Assembly (NCBI GenBank): GCA_016190785.1
Contig: JACPPX010000062.1
Location: 1 to 5,374 of the forward strand
Reading direction: 5' to 3'
Origin: Chloroflexota bacterium
GTDB taxonomy: Bacteria > Chloroflexota > Anaerolineae > UBA7937 > JACPPX01
Length of the DNA stretch: 5,374 nucleotides
A program made the position numbers and the translations under genes. The notes beneath the pieces were generated by a model that was not told the origin of the DNA, made no database searches, and was given only the letters and a program-made list of their open reading frames with translations. How positions within the stretch are numbered: position 1 is the stretch's first letter; each line of letters begins with the position of its first letter. This document shows positions 1 through 5,365 of this stretch, piece by piece.

Positions 1-1
1 G

Positions 2-1051
2 ACCCTTATCGAGAGAGCCCCCTTCGGAGTGGTAGCCTCTATTACCCCTTCCACCAATCCCACGGCCACAATAATAAACAACTCCATCATGATCCTCGCC
101 GCGGGGAATAGCGTGGTCTTCAATGCCCATCCCATGGCTAAGAGATGCTCGGCTTTGACCATCCAAATCCTGAACCGGGCCATCATTGCTGCTGGCGGCC
201 CTCCCAATTTGATCACTGCCATTGCCGAACCGACCATCGAGAGCGCTCAGGAACTGATGCGCCATCCCCGTATCCGCCTTGTTTTGGTCACCGGGGGACC
301 AGGGGTAGTGCGCGAGGCGATGAAATCCGGCAAGCGAGCCATTACTGCCGGCCCCGGCAACCCGCCGGTGGTGGTAGATGAGACTGCAGTTATCGAGACT
401 GCGGCCAAAGGGATCATCAAAGGGGCCTCCTTCGACAACAACATCGTATGCACCGATGAGAAAGAGGTCTTCATCGTGGAGAGCGTGGCCGACCAAGTGC
501 TGGCCGCCATGAAGCACATGGGGGCCTACCAAGTAAACGCCTGGCAACTCAAACGCCTGGAACAGGTCATCTTCACCGAGATGGGTCAACCTCGAAAACC
601 GGGGGTGATCAACAAAGCCCTCATCGGCAAGAATGCGGGGGTGATTCTAAGAGAAATCGGTGTCCAGGTCGGAGATGAGATACGGCTGGTAGTCGCCGAA
701 GTGCCGATAGAGCATCCTTTGGTGTGGACCGAGCAGATGATGCCTGTCCTGCCCATGGTGCGGGTCAAGAACGCCGATGAGGGGATTGACCTCGCCAAAG
801 AGGCCGAGCACGGCTTTGGCCATACCGCGGTGATGTATTCCCGCCACCTCGACCATCTCGACCGTATGGCCCGCGAGATAAACACTTCTATCTTCGTCAA
901 AAACGGCCCCAATCTTGCCGGTCTGGGATACGGTGGCGAGGGTTGGTGTTCCTTCTCCATTGCTAGCCCCACCGGAGAGGGGATGACCCGCCCCCGCACC
1001 TTCTCTCGAGAGCGGCGCTGCACTTTGGTAGACCATTTTCGGATCGTATAG
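2..1051 (+). CDS. CoA-acylating aldehyde dehydrogenase, EutE/PduP type (5' end outside window)
   Basis: Oxidises an aldehyde to acyl-CoA with NAD+ and CoA, the core step inside aldehyde-processing bacterial microcompartments. The reading frame is open from base 2 (349 visible residues) and runs off the left edge. Family members are about 460-490 residues, so roughly the first quarter is missing, including any N-terminal encapsulation peptide. Visible landmarks are TPSTNP and INNSI near the start, VVFNAHPMAK, the VTGGPG and AGPGNPP loops, then FDNNIVC with the presumed catalytic cysteine at visible residue 150 (bases 449-451). Further on are EQMMPVLP, FVKNGP and a C-terminal SPTGEG...TF.RERRC block. 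These match EutE/PduP from end to end and differ from the general aldehyde dehydrogenases that make free acids. The next gene starts 3 bases after the stop, and shell genes lie downstream, which fits a BMC role. Choosing between acetaldehyde, propionaldehyde or another aldehyde is not possible from this sequence. Confidence 0.95.
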   Translation, partial: TLIERAPFGVVASITPSTNPTATIINNSIMILAAGNSVVFNAHPMAKRCSALTIQILNRAIIAAGGPPNLITAIAEPTIESAQELMRHPRIRLVLVTGGPGVVREAMKSGKRAITAGPGNPPVVVDETAVIETAAKGIIKGASFDNNIVCTDEKEVFIVESVADQVLAAMKHMGAYQVNAWQLKRLEQVIFTEMGQPRKPGVINKALIGKNAGVILREIGVQVGDEIRLVVAEVPIEHPLVWTEQMMPVLPMVRVKNADEGIDLAKEAEHGFGHTAVMYSRHLDHLDRMAREINTSIFVKNGPNLAGLGYGGEGWCSFSIASPTGEGMTRPRTFSRERRCTLVDHFRIV

Positions 1052-1054
1052 CCC

Positions 1055-2068
1055 ATGCCCCAGTACGAGCCGGCTCTCAACCTCATAAACGGCCTGGCCT
1101 CCTTAACTCTGCTCTTGTTGGCCAGCCTCCTCCTCATTCGCTTGCTCCGTGGCACGAGGCGCGGTCCGGGGATTTTTATAACTCTAGGTGTATTGGTATT
1201 TGCCCTGCTCGGCTCCCTGCAGTTCCTGGCTGCGAACAACTTGCTGAACATCACTCTTTGGGCTACCCCCTTTATCACCATCTTTCTGGGGTTGGCTGTG
1301 GTCGGACTCTTCACTGCCCTGTTCATGGAGCCCACCGATATAGAAACCCTCAAGCAAAGGGGGGTGGTGGATGATCTCACCGGCCTCTACGAAAAATCTT
1401 TCCTCGAACACTATTTGGTGCACAAAGTCAAAGACTTAGAAGACACCCAGCCGGTGCTCAGCCTGCTCATGATCGATGTTGACGATTTCAAGCCCTATAA
1501 CGACACCTTTGGCCATCTCGCCGGCGACACCTTGATCCGCAAGATAGCCAAGACTTTGCAAGATGAGGCGCGTGGCGATGATATCGTGGTCCGCTTTGGG
1601 GGCGATGAGTTCGTCATCGCCGCCCGGGTGGGGCCTCCCAATGCCTGGAGTATGGCCGAGCGGATTCGCAAGTCCTTGGAAAGCAAAATAACCCCCAGTA
1701 AAGACCCCGAGCTCAAGAAACCGGTCACCGTTTCCATTGGGGTTGCCACCTGGCTGGAAGATGCCCAATCCGCCCGGCAACTGATCGAGGTGGCCGATCA
1801 GCGGATGTACGAGGCCAAGCGGCGGGGTAAGAACCAAGTTTATGCTGGCATCCGCGCCGCCATCCAGCACCCCCTGCCCCAAACACCCCCCGAGGGCGAA
1901 GCCCAACCCGAACCCGCGGTCGAATCCGAAGAAGAAATCCCCACTCCAGAAGATATTGCGGCCACGATTGCCGCTGAGTCCTCAGCCCCACCCCAAAGCG
2001 AGGCCCAAGAAACCTCAGAAAAACCAAGCGAGGAAACACCATCAGAAGAGAAAAAATCGGATGGCTAG
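1055..2068 (+). CDS. Membrane-anchored GGDEF diguanylate cyclase
   Basis: Predicted to make the second messenger c-di-GMP from two GTP. The 337-residue protein begins with about three hydrophobic segments (roughly residues 13-31, 40-60 and 69-91) and has no recognisable periplasmic sensor domain. A GGDEF domain follows at about 103-265. It starts with the usual DDLTGLY motif and has LLMIDVDDFK, the NDTFGHLAGD helix and the active-site loop RFGGDEF (GGDEF at 182-186), and ends with VSIGVA and ADQRMYEAKRRGKN. An RxxD allosteric inhibition site is present (R173-D176) at the correct spacing of six residues before GGDEF, so both activity and product inhibition look intact. Residues 272-337 form a proline- and glutamate-rich, probably disordered tail. 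The ATG lies 3 bases after the aldehyde dehydrogenase stop with no clear Shine-Dalgarno, suggesting translational coupling. A c-di-GMP enzyme is not a usual BMC gene, and its link to the compartment is unknown. Confidence 0.93.
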   Translation: MPQYEPALNLINGLASLTLLLLASLLLIRLLRGTRRGPGIFITLGVLVFALLGSLQFLAANNLLNITLWATPFITIFLGLAVVGLFTALFMEPTDIETLKQRGVVDDLTGLYEKSFLEHYLVHKVKDLEDTQPVLSLLMIDVDDFKPYNDTFGHLAGDTLIRKIAKTLQDEARGDDIVVRFGGDEFVIAARVGPPNAWSMAERIRKSLESKITPSKDPELKKPVTVSIGVATWLEDAQSARQLIEVADQRMYEAKRRGKNQVYAGIRAAIQHPLPQTPPEGEAQPEPAVESEEEIPTPEDIAATIAAESSAPPQSEAQETSEKPSEETPSEEKKSDG

Positions 2069-2076
2069 AAAGATCT

Positions 2077-3405
2077 ATGTCTGAACTTCGCTACCCTCCA
2101 GGATTTCTTTGGGGCACCGCCACTTCCGCCCACCAAGTGGAGGGTGGGAACGAAAATAACGATTGGGGGGAATGGGAAAAGGTTCCGGGAAACATCAAGA
2201 CTGGCCCCTCCGGCTTGGCCTGCGACCATTTGCACCGCTACCGTGAGGATTTTGATCTGGCCAAAGAACTGGGTACCAATGCCCACCGCATGTCTATCGA
2301 ATGGAGCCGCATCGAGCCCCAACAAGGCCAGTGGGATGGGGAGGCTATTGAGCACTACCGGCAAGTCCTCCTTGCTTTGCGGGAAAGAGGAATCGAGCCT
2401 TTCGTCACCCTCCATCATTTCACCAATCCTCTCTGGCTAGCCCGGGATGGAGGCTGGGAGAGTGAGCAAATTGTTGAGCGTTTTGCCCACTATACAGCTA
2501 AGATAGTGCAAGAGTTGGGTGATCTCGTCCGGTTCTGGATTACCCTCAACGAGCCCACCATCTATGTCTATTCCGGGTATGTGTCCGGGGCCTGGCCTCC
2601 CCAGCAAAAAGACTTTGCCCTAGGAGCCAAAGTGCTGGCCAATATGCTCCGCGCCCATGCCGCAGCCTATAATGTCATCCATAAACATCGCCCTGATGCC
2701 CAGGTGGGAATCGCCCACGCTATGTCCTGGTACGCGCCTTATCATGCCTGGTCGCCTCTAGATATCCTGGCCGCTCGACTTTGGGATCGCATCGCCAACT
2801 GGTCAGTATTTAATGCTCTGACGGCCGGTCGGCTTAGCCTGCCCTACGGCTTAGGATCCGAAATCCCGGAAGCAGCGGGAAGCATGGATTTTGTGGGACT
2901 GAACTATTACTATCGGCAGCGGCTCATCTTTGACCTGGGGAAGCCCAAGGATTTATTCTCCCGCATCGTGCCCGCTCCCTGGGCCGCGGATGCGCCCACC
3001 TGGGTAGGAGAGATTTATCCCGATGGCCTTTACCGCATCCTCAAAGCCTTAGCCACTCTCGCCAAGCCGATCTATATCACTGAGAATGGCGTAGTGGATG
3101 AGAAGGACCAACTCCGCCCCAAGTTCATCCTCGACCATCTCACCGCCCTGCACCGGGCCATTAGTGAGGGGATTCCGGTGCTAGGCTATTTCCACTGGTC
3201 CCTCTTAGATAACTTTGAATGGGCCGAGGGAACCTCTGCCCGTTTTGGATTAGTGCATGTTGATTTCTCTACCCAGAAGAGGACGATTAAGCAGAGTGGC
3301 CGGCTCTACGCTGAGATCTGCAAAGCCAATGCAATTACTAGTGGGCTCTTCGAGCGCTTCGCCCACGAGTCGGCCAAGCAGCACTTGGAGGCCCAGACCG
3401 TATAA
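2077..3405 (+). CDS. GH1 family beta-glycosidase (probable beta-glucosidase)
   Basis: Retaining glycoside hydrolase of family 1, expected to release glucose or a related sugar from beta-linked disaccharides or glycosides. At 442 residues it has the usual length for a complete single-domain GH1. The N terminus has the family signature FLWGTATSAHQVEGG, with Q20 as a sugar-binding residue. The acid/base glutamate is E159 in TLNEP (bases 2551-2553) and the nucleophile is E336 in ITENG (bases 3082-3084). H113, N158 and W374, plus the C-terminal DNFEWAEG...RFGL block with E381 and W382, complete the glycone-binding set. The final E/W pair favours a plain glucosidase, galactosidase or fucosidase over a 6-phospho-glycosidase. 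No signal peptide or membrane segment is seen, so it should act in the cytoplasm on imported substrate. It starts 8 bases after the cyclase stop, behind only a weak purine stretch, and probably shares its transcript. The exact substrate cannot be read from sequence. Confidence 0.95.
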   Translation: MSELRYPPGFLWGTATSAHQVEGGNENNDWGEWEKVPGNIKTGPSGLACDHLHRYREDFDLAKELGTNAHRMSIEWSRIEPQQGQWDGEAIEHYRQVLLALRERGIEPFVTLHHFTNPLWLARDGGWESEQIVERFAHYTAKIVQELGDLVRFWITLNEPTIYVYSGYVSGAWPPQQKDFALGAKVLANMLRAHAAAYNVIHKHRPDAQVGIAHAMSWYAPYHAWSPLDILAARLWDRIANWSVFNALTAGRLSLPYGLGSEIPEAAGSMDFVGLNYYYRQRLIFDLGKPKDLFSRIVPAPWAADAPTWVGEIYPDGLYRILKALATLAKPIYITENGVVDEKDQLRPKFILDHLTALHRAISEGIPVLGYFHWSLLDNFEWAEGTSARFGLVHVDFSTQKRTIKQSGRLYAEICKANAITSGLFERFAHESAKQHLEAQTV

Positions 3406-3409
3406 GAGG
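3405..3409 (+). promoter_or_regulatory. Ribosome binding site of the BMC-T gene
   Basis: AGAGG overlaps the last base of the GH1 stop codon and sits 7 bases before ATG 3417. This spacing favours ATG 3417 over the adjacent in-frame TTG at 3414, which would be only 4 bases away. Confidence 0.5.
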
Positions 3410-3416
3410 CTGGTTG

Positions 3417-4013
3417 ATGGCTGAGCCCGCACTAGCCCTTCTCGAGTTTTCTAGCATCGCCGTCGGCATCCAGGCCGGAGATGCCATGGCCAAACGCGCC
3501 CCGGTGGCCTATTTAAAGGCTGGGAGCGTCCAGCCCGGCAAATACCTGGTGCTCATCGGCGGGGAAGTGGCCGATGTCCAGGAGTCTATGGCCTCCGGAG
3601 AGGAAGCCGGGGCCGAGGCCCTGGTGGACAAAGTTTTTCTTCCCCAGGTCCATCCTTCGGTGGTTGAGGCCATCGCCGGGGGGAGAAAACTCCCCAAAGT
3701 GGAGGCCCTGGGGATCATAGAGACCACTTCTGTCGCCGCCACGATTATTGCTGCCGATGCCGGAGTCAAAGGAGCAAAGGTAACCCTGATGGACGTCCGT
3801 ATGGCCGATGGGTTAGGAGGCAAAGGATTCTGCCTCTTTGCCGGAGAAGTGGCCGAAGTCGAGGCCGCGGTCCAGATCGGGACTAGCACCGTGCAGCCGG
3901 AGAGCCTTCTCGTGCGCAGCATTGTAATCCCCCAACTCCACGCCGAGATGGAAGCCAATTTAGAGATCAGCACCCGCTTCCGGAGTATCGCTCGCGGAGA
4001 AAAGACCGATTAG
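3417..4013 (+). CDS. BMC-T shell protein, tandem BMC domains, PduT-like
   Basis: Structural shell protein of a bacterial microcompartment, forming a trimeric pseudohexameric tile. The 198 residues contain two BMC domains, about 4-88 and 96-182. Domain 1 has ALLEFSSIAVGIQAGDAM and a PGKYLVLIGGEVADV stretch. Domain 2 has LGIIETTSVAATIIAADA, then MADGLGGKGF and a second GEVAEV segment. Both halves align by eye with PduT. In PduT a cysteine in the domain 1 pore loop (Cys38) holds an iron-sulfur cluster. The matching position here is Gln39 in SVQPGK, and the only cysteine is C139 in domain 2, so a PduT-style pore cluster is not expected. I take ATG 3417 as the start because of ribosome binding site spacing, though TTG 3414 would add one residue. 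The gene begins 11 bases after GH1 and likely ends the first transcript. No BMC-H hexamer gene is in the window, so other shell genes probably lie nearby. Confidence 0.94.
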   Translation: MAEPALALLEFSSIAVGIQAGDAMAKRAPVAYLKAGSVQPGKYLVLIGGEVADVQESMASGEEAGAEALVDKVFLPQVHPSVVEAIAGGRKLPKVEALGIIETTSVAATIIAADAGVKGAKVTLMDVRMADGLGGKGFCLFAGEVAEVEAAVQIGTSTVQPESLLVRSIVIPQLHAEMEANLEISTRFRSIARGEKTD

Positions 4014-4090
4014 TCAATTTATGACGAAAAGTCTTATTGCCCCATGAATTATAAAAGCCCTGGCCCACGCTGAGCCAAAGCCTCTCAGTC

Positions 4091-4126
4091 CCTTCTCCCC
4101 ACTGGGGAGAAGGTGAGGATGAGGGG
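4091..4126. repeat. Interspersed hairpin repeat, copy 1 (CCTTCTCCCC type)
   Basis: A perfect 10-bp inverted repeat, CCTTCTCCCC / GGGGAGAAGG (4091-4100 and 4104-4113) with a 3-base loop, is followed by the tail TGAGGATGAGGGG. A related element with the same order (C/T-rich arm, G/A-rich arm, then GGTGAGGGG) lies at 5322-5365. No T tract follows the hairpin, so it is unlikely to be a classical terminator. It dominates the 196-base gap between the BMC-T and first BMC-P genes. I see no convincing small gene in the rest of that gap. Confidence 0.7.
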
Positions 4127-4209
4127 ATGGACAAGGGCCGCGATTAGAAGGCAACCAATCGGAGCAGAGCAGGGTCAAAGGGTTGAAATTCCTTAAAGTT
4201 TAGGATAAA

Positions 4210-4485
4210 ATGCAATTAGGGCGAGTTATCGGCACCGTAGTGGCCACCGTAAAATATCAAGGGCTGGAAGGTGTCAAATTCTTGATCGTCCAACCGCTCG
4301 ATAAAAAACTCCAGCCCAAGGGCGAGCCGGTGGTGGCCGCCGATGGGGTGGCCATGGCCGGCCCCGGAGAAATTGTCTATATCGTGGGCATCCGCGAGGC
4401 GGCTCTGGCCCTCCCCGAAAAATTCGTCCCCGTGGACCACGCCATTGTGGGAATAGTTGACCAGTTGCAATTTGCGGAGGATTAA
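4210..4485 (+). CDS. BMC-P pentameric vertex protein (EutN/CcmL family), copy 1
   Basis: Caps the vertices of the microcompartment shell as a pentamer. At 91 residues it has the normal length for the family and opens with MQLGRVIGTVVATVK, the typical EutN/CcmL first strand, which fixes the start. Next come FLIVQPLD, the glycine-rich GPGEIVYIVG strand-turn, and the closing HAIVGIVDQL strand. An upstream TAGGAT (4201-4206) is only a modest ribosome binding site. The gene follows a 196-base gap after BMC-T and directly abuts the ferredoxin gene, because its TAA stop (4483-4485) touches the next ATG. It therefore probably starts a second transcription or translation unit. It is clearly divergent from the other BMC-P at 4927, with shared blocks mainly at GTVV.T, G.GE and IVGIVD. 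Confidence 0.94.
   Translation: MQLGRVIGTVVATVKYQGLEGVKFLIVQPLDKKLQPKGEPVVAADGVAMAGPGEIVYIVGIREAALALPEKFVPVDHAIVGIVDQLQFAED
4476..4480 (+). promoter_or_regulatory. Strong Shine-Dalgarno of the ferredoxin gene
   Basis: GGAGG lies within the last codons of the first BMC-P gene, 5 bases before ATG 4486. It is the best ribosome binding site in the window, which suggests that the ferredoxin is translated in its own right and not only by read-through coupling. Confidence 0.7.
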
Positions 4486-4830
4486 ATGGCAGTTGCTGCC
4501 GAAGAGATTCAGGCCAAAGAAGAAAAGGGCAAACGCAAAAGAAAGCCCAAGCAGTTAGCCGTCGTGGAGCAGGCAGGCTGCACCGGTTGCGAGTTCTGCA
4601 TCGAGTGGTGCCCGGTGGACTGCATCATCGTTGTCCCTGGACCGGAGCACGATGAGCACAAGAAACTGGTGGAGATCGACCTCGAAGAGTGCGTGGGCTG
4701 CACTCTCTGCGCCAAGTATTGTCCCTGGGACACGATTTACATGTTCCCCTACGCCGATGCTGTGGCCGTTGCCCCCTACCTCACCCTGCTCACCGAGGTC
4801 TACAAGGACCGGCCCTACCCCACCGAGTAA
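4486..4830 (+). CDS. 2[4Fe-4S] ferredoxin in a BMC locus
   Basis: Small electron carrier of 114 residues with two complete CxxCxxCxxxCP cluster motifs. The first uses C32, C35, C38 and C42, and the second C69, C72, C75 and C79. An extra cysteine, C46, follows the first motif in CPVDC, where many ferredoxins have alanine. Residues 1-23 are a charged, lysine- and arginine-rich extension (KGKRKRKPK) before the first cluster. The roughly 25 residues between the motifs and the 34 after the second, ending in a hydrophobic/aromatic stretch, make it longer than minimal clostridial ferredoxins of about 55 residues. It has no signal peptide or membrane segment. The gene abuts one BMC-P gene and precedes another, so a redox role for the compartment is likely, possibly with the aldehyde dehydrogenase or an enzyme encoded outside the window. 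Its partner cannot be named. It could instead be a subunit of a larger oxidoreductase whose other genes lie elsewhere. Confidence 0.92.
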   Translation: MAVAAEEIQAKEEKGKRKRKPKQLAVVEQAGCTGCEFCIEWCPVDCIIVVPGPEHDEHKKLVEIDLEECVGCTLCAKYCPWDTIYMFPYADAVAVAPYLTLLTEVYKDRPYPTE

Positions 4831-4842
4831 AGCTTGAAAGTG

Positions 4843-4866
4843 GCGTCAGATGTTACCATCTGACGC
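4843..4866. other. Perfect 10-bp inverted repeat between ferredoxin and second BMC-P
   Basis: GCGTCAGATG (4843-4852) pairs exactly with CATCTGACGC (4857-4866) around the loop TTAC. It begins 12 bases after the ferredoxin stop. No run of T follows, so a standard intrinsic terminator is not supported. An mRNA-stabilising or processing hairpin, a Rho-independent element of non-classical form, or a protein-binding palindrome are all possible. Confidence 0.7.
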
Positions 4867-4914
4867 TCAGCCTCTGCCGATAACGCCTGACAGTGCTTTA
4901 GAGTCGAACCAATT

Positions 4915-4918
4915 GGAG
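4915..4918 (+). promoter_or_regulatory. Ribosome binding site of the second BMC-P gene
   Basis: GGAG lies 8 bases before ATG 4927. Its first two bases are also the end of the palindrome CCAATTGG (4909-4916). The site supports ATG 4927 as the start. Confidence 0.6.
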
Positions 4919-4926
4919 ACGCGGAT

Positions 4927-5202
4927 ATGAGAATTGGAATGGTGGCCGGGACCGTAGTCTCCACCATCTGCTCCCCCGTTTACGAGGACCGCAAACTCCT
5001 GTGGTGCGACCTCCTCACCCCCGAAGGCCAACCCACCGGCGATTACCTCATCGCCGTTGACCGGGTGGATGCCGGGGTCGGGGAAAAGGTCTTGCTAATT
5101 GACGAGGGCAACTCTGCCCGCCAGGTAGTGGGCATGGCTGATGCTCCCATCCGCGCCGTCATCGTGGGCATTGTAGACGAGGTGCGCCTGGGCGAAGCCT
5201 AG
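4927..5202 (+). CDS. BMC-P pentameric vertex protein (EutN/CcmL family), copy 2
   Basis: A second vertex-capping shell protein, also 91 residues. It opens with MRIGMVAGTVVSTICSP, has LLWCDLLTPEG and the VGEKVLLIDEG strand-turn, and closes with RAVIVGIVDEVRLGE. The LLIDEGNSAR segment is the typical CcmL/EutN loop of this family, whereas copy 1 carries GIREAAL at the same point, so the two are distinct paralogs and not a recent duplication. C15 and C27 have no counterpart in copy 1, which has no cysteine. The gene is preceded by a GGAG site and separated from the ferredoxin by 96 bases with a hairpin. It is the last gene in the window, and the dense hairpin region after it suggests the end of a transcript. 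Having more than one BMC-P gene is common in BMC loci, where paralogs may vary shell vertices. Confidence 0.94.
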   Translation: MRIGMVAGTVVSTICSPVYEDRKLLWCDLLTPEGQPTGDYLIAVDRVDAGVGEKVLLIDEGNSARQVVGMADAPIRAVIVGIVDEVRLGEA

Positions 5203-5212
5203 TTCGCCGTAG

Positions 5213-5232
5213 CGTCGGCCTTTAGGCCGACG
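5213..5232. repeat. Hairpin 1 of the downstream cluster
   Basis: CGTCGGCC / GGCCGACG form a perfect 8-bp G+C-rich stem with a TTTA loop, starting 10 bases after the stop of the second BMC-P gene. No T tract follows immediately. It may protect the 3' end of the mRNA or be an interspersed palindrome. Confidence 0.6.
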
Positions 5233-5246
5233 ACGAGCCCCAAAAT

Positions 5247-5283
5247 AGTAGGTCGGATTTCCATACCCGACCTACTGCCTTTT
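5247..5283 (+). terminator. Hairpin 2 of the downstream cluster, possible terminator
   Basis: AGTAGGTCGG (5247-5256) pairs perfectly with CCGACCTACT (5267-5276) around a 10-base loop, followed after GCC by TTTT (5280-5283). The short and slightly distant T run makes it only a weak intrinsic terminator candidate, but it is the best one in the window and lies at the right place, after the last shell gene. It could equally be an interspersed palindromic repeat. Confidence 0.35.
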
Positions 5284-5289
5284 GTAGGG

Positions 5290-5308
5290 ATCCCGACTTT
5301 GTCGGGAT
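5290..5308. repeat. Hairpin 3 of the downstream cluster
   Basis: ATCCCGAC / GTCGGGAT is a perfect 8-bp stem with a TTT loop. It lies 13 bases after hairpin 2 and shares the CCGAC/GTCGG core with it, so the two may be members of one palindromic repeat class. Confidence 0.55.
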
Positions 5309-5321
5309 GCCCGCCCGATTA

Positions 5322-5365
5322 TCCCCTCTCCCCCGAGTTGTCGGGGAGAGGGATAGGGTGAGGGG
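5322..5365. repeat. Interspersed hairpin repeat, copy 2 (CCCTCTCCCC type)
   Basis: A C/T-rich arm (CCCTCTCCCC, 5324-5333) faces GGGGAGAGGG (5343-5352) across a short loop that can pair further through CGA/TCG with one extra C. It is followed by ATAGGGTGAGGGG. Arm order, sequence type and tail match the copy at 4091-4126. Elements of this general form are common in many bacterial genomes as non-coding interspersed repeats. With hairpins 1-3 it fills the 172 bases after the last gene, where I see no coding sequence. Confidence 0.7.

Noticed and set aside
586..1380. Long open frame of 264 codons on the minus strand
   Set aside because: It is antisense to the aldehyde dehydrogenase and the cyclase start, is rich in Arg/Ser/Pro as expected of a shadow frame, and matches no family I know.
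4091..4113. Intrinsic terminator between BMC-T and the first BMC-P gene
   Set aside because: The stem is perfect but is followed by GA-rich sequence and not by T, and it matches the repeat family seen again at 5322-5365.
4183..4211. Promoter-like TTGAAA - 17 bases - TAAAAT before the first BMC-P gene
   Set aside because: The -10 element overlaps the ATG at 4210, so transcription would start inside the gene, while the family start MQLGRVIGTVV is clearly at 4210. It is probably chance.
4689..4883. Overlapping plus-strand frames within and after the ferredoxin gene
   Set aside because: They are out of frame with the two clear CxxCxxCxxxCP motifs and show Arg/Pro-rich shadow composition.
4895..4920. 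tRNA T-arm-like sequence on the minus strand (GGTTCGACTC)
   Set aside because: No acceptor, D or anticodon arms can be formed around it, and it lies in the ribosome binding region of the second BMC-P gene.
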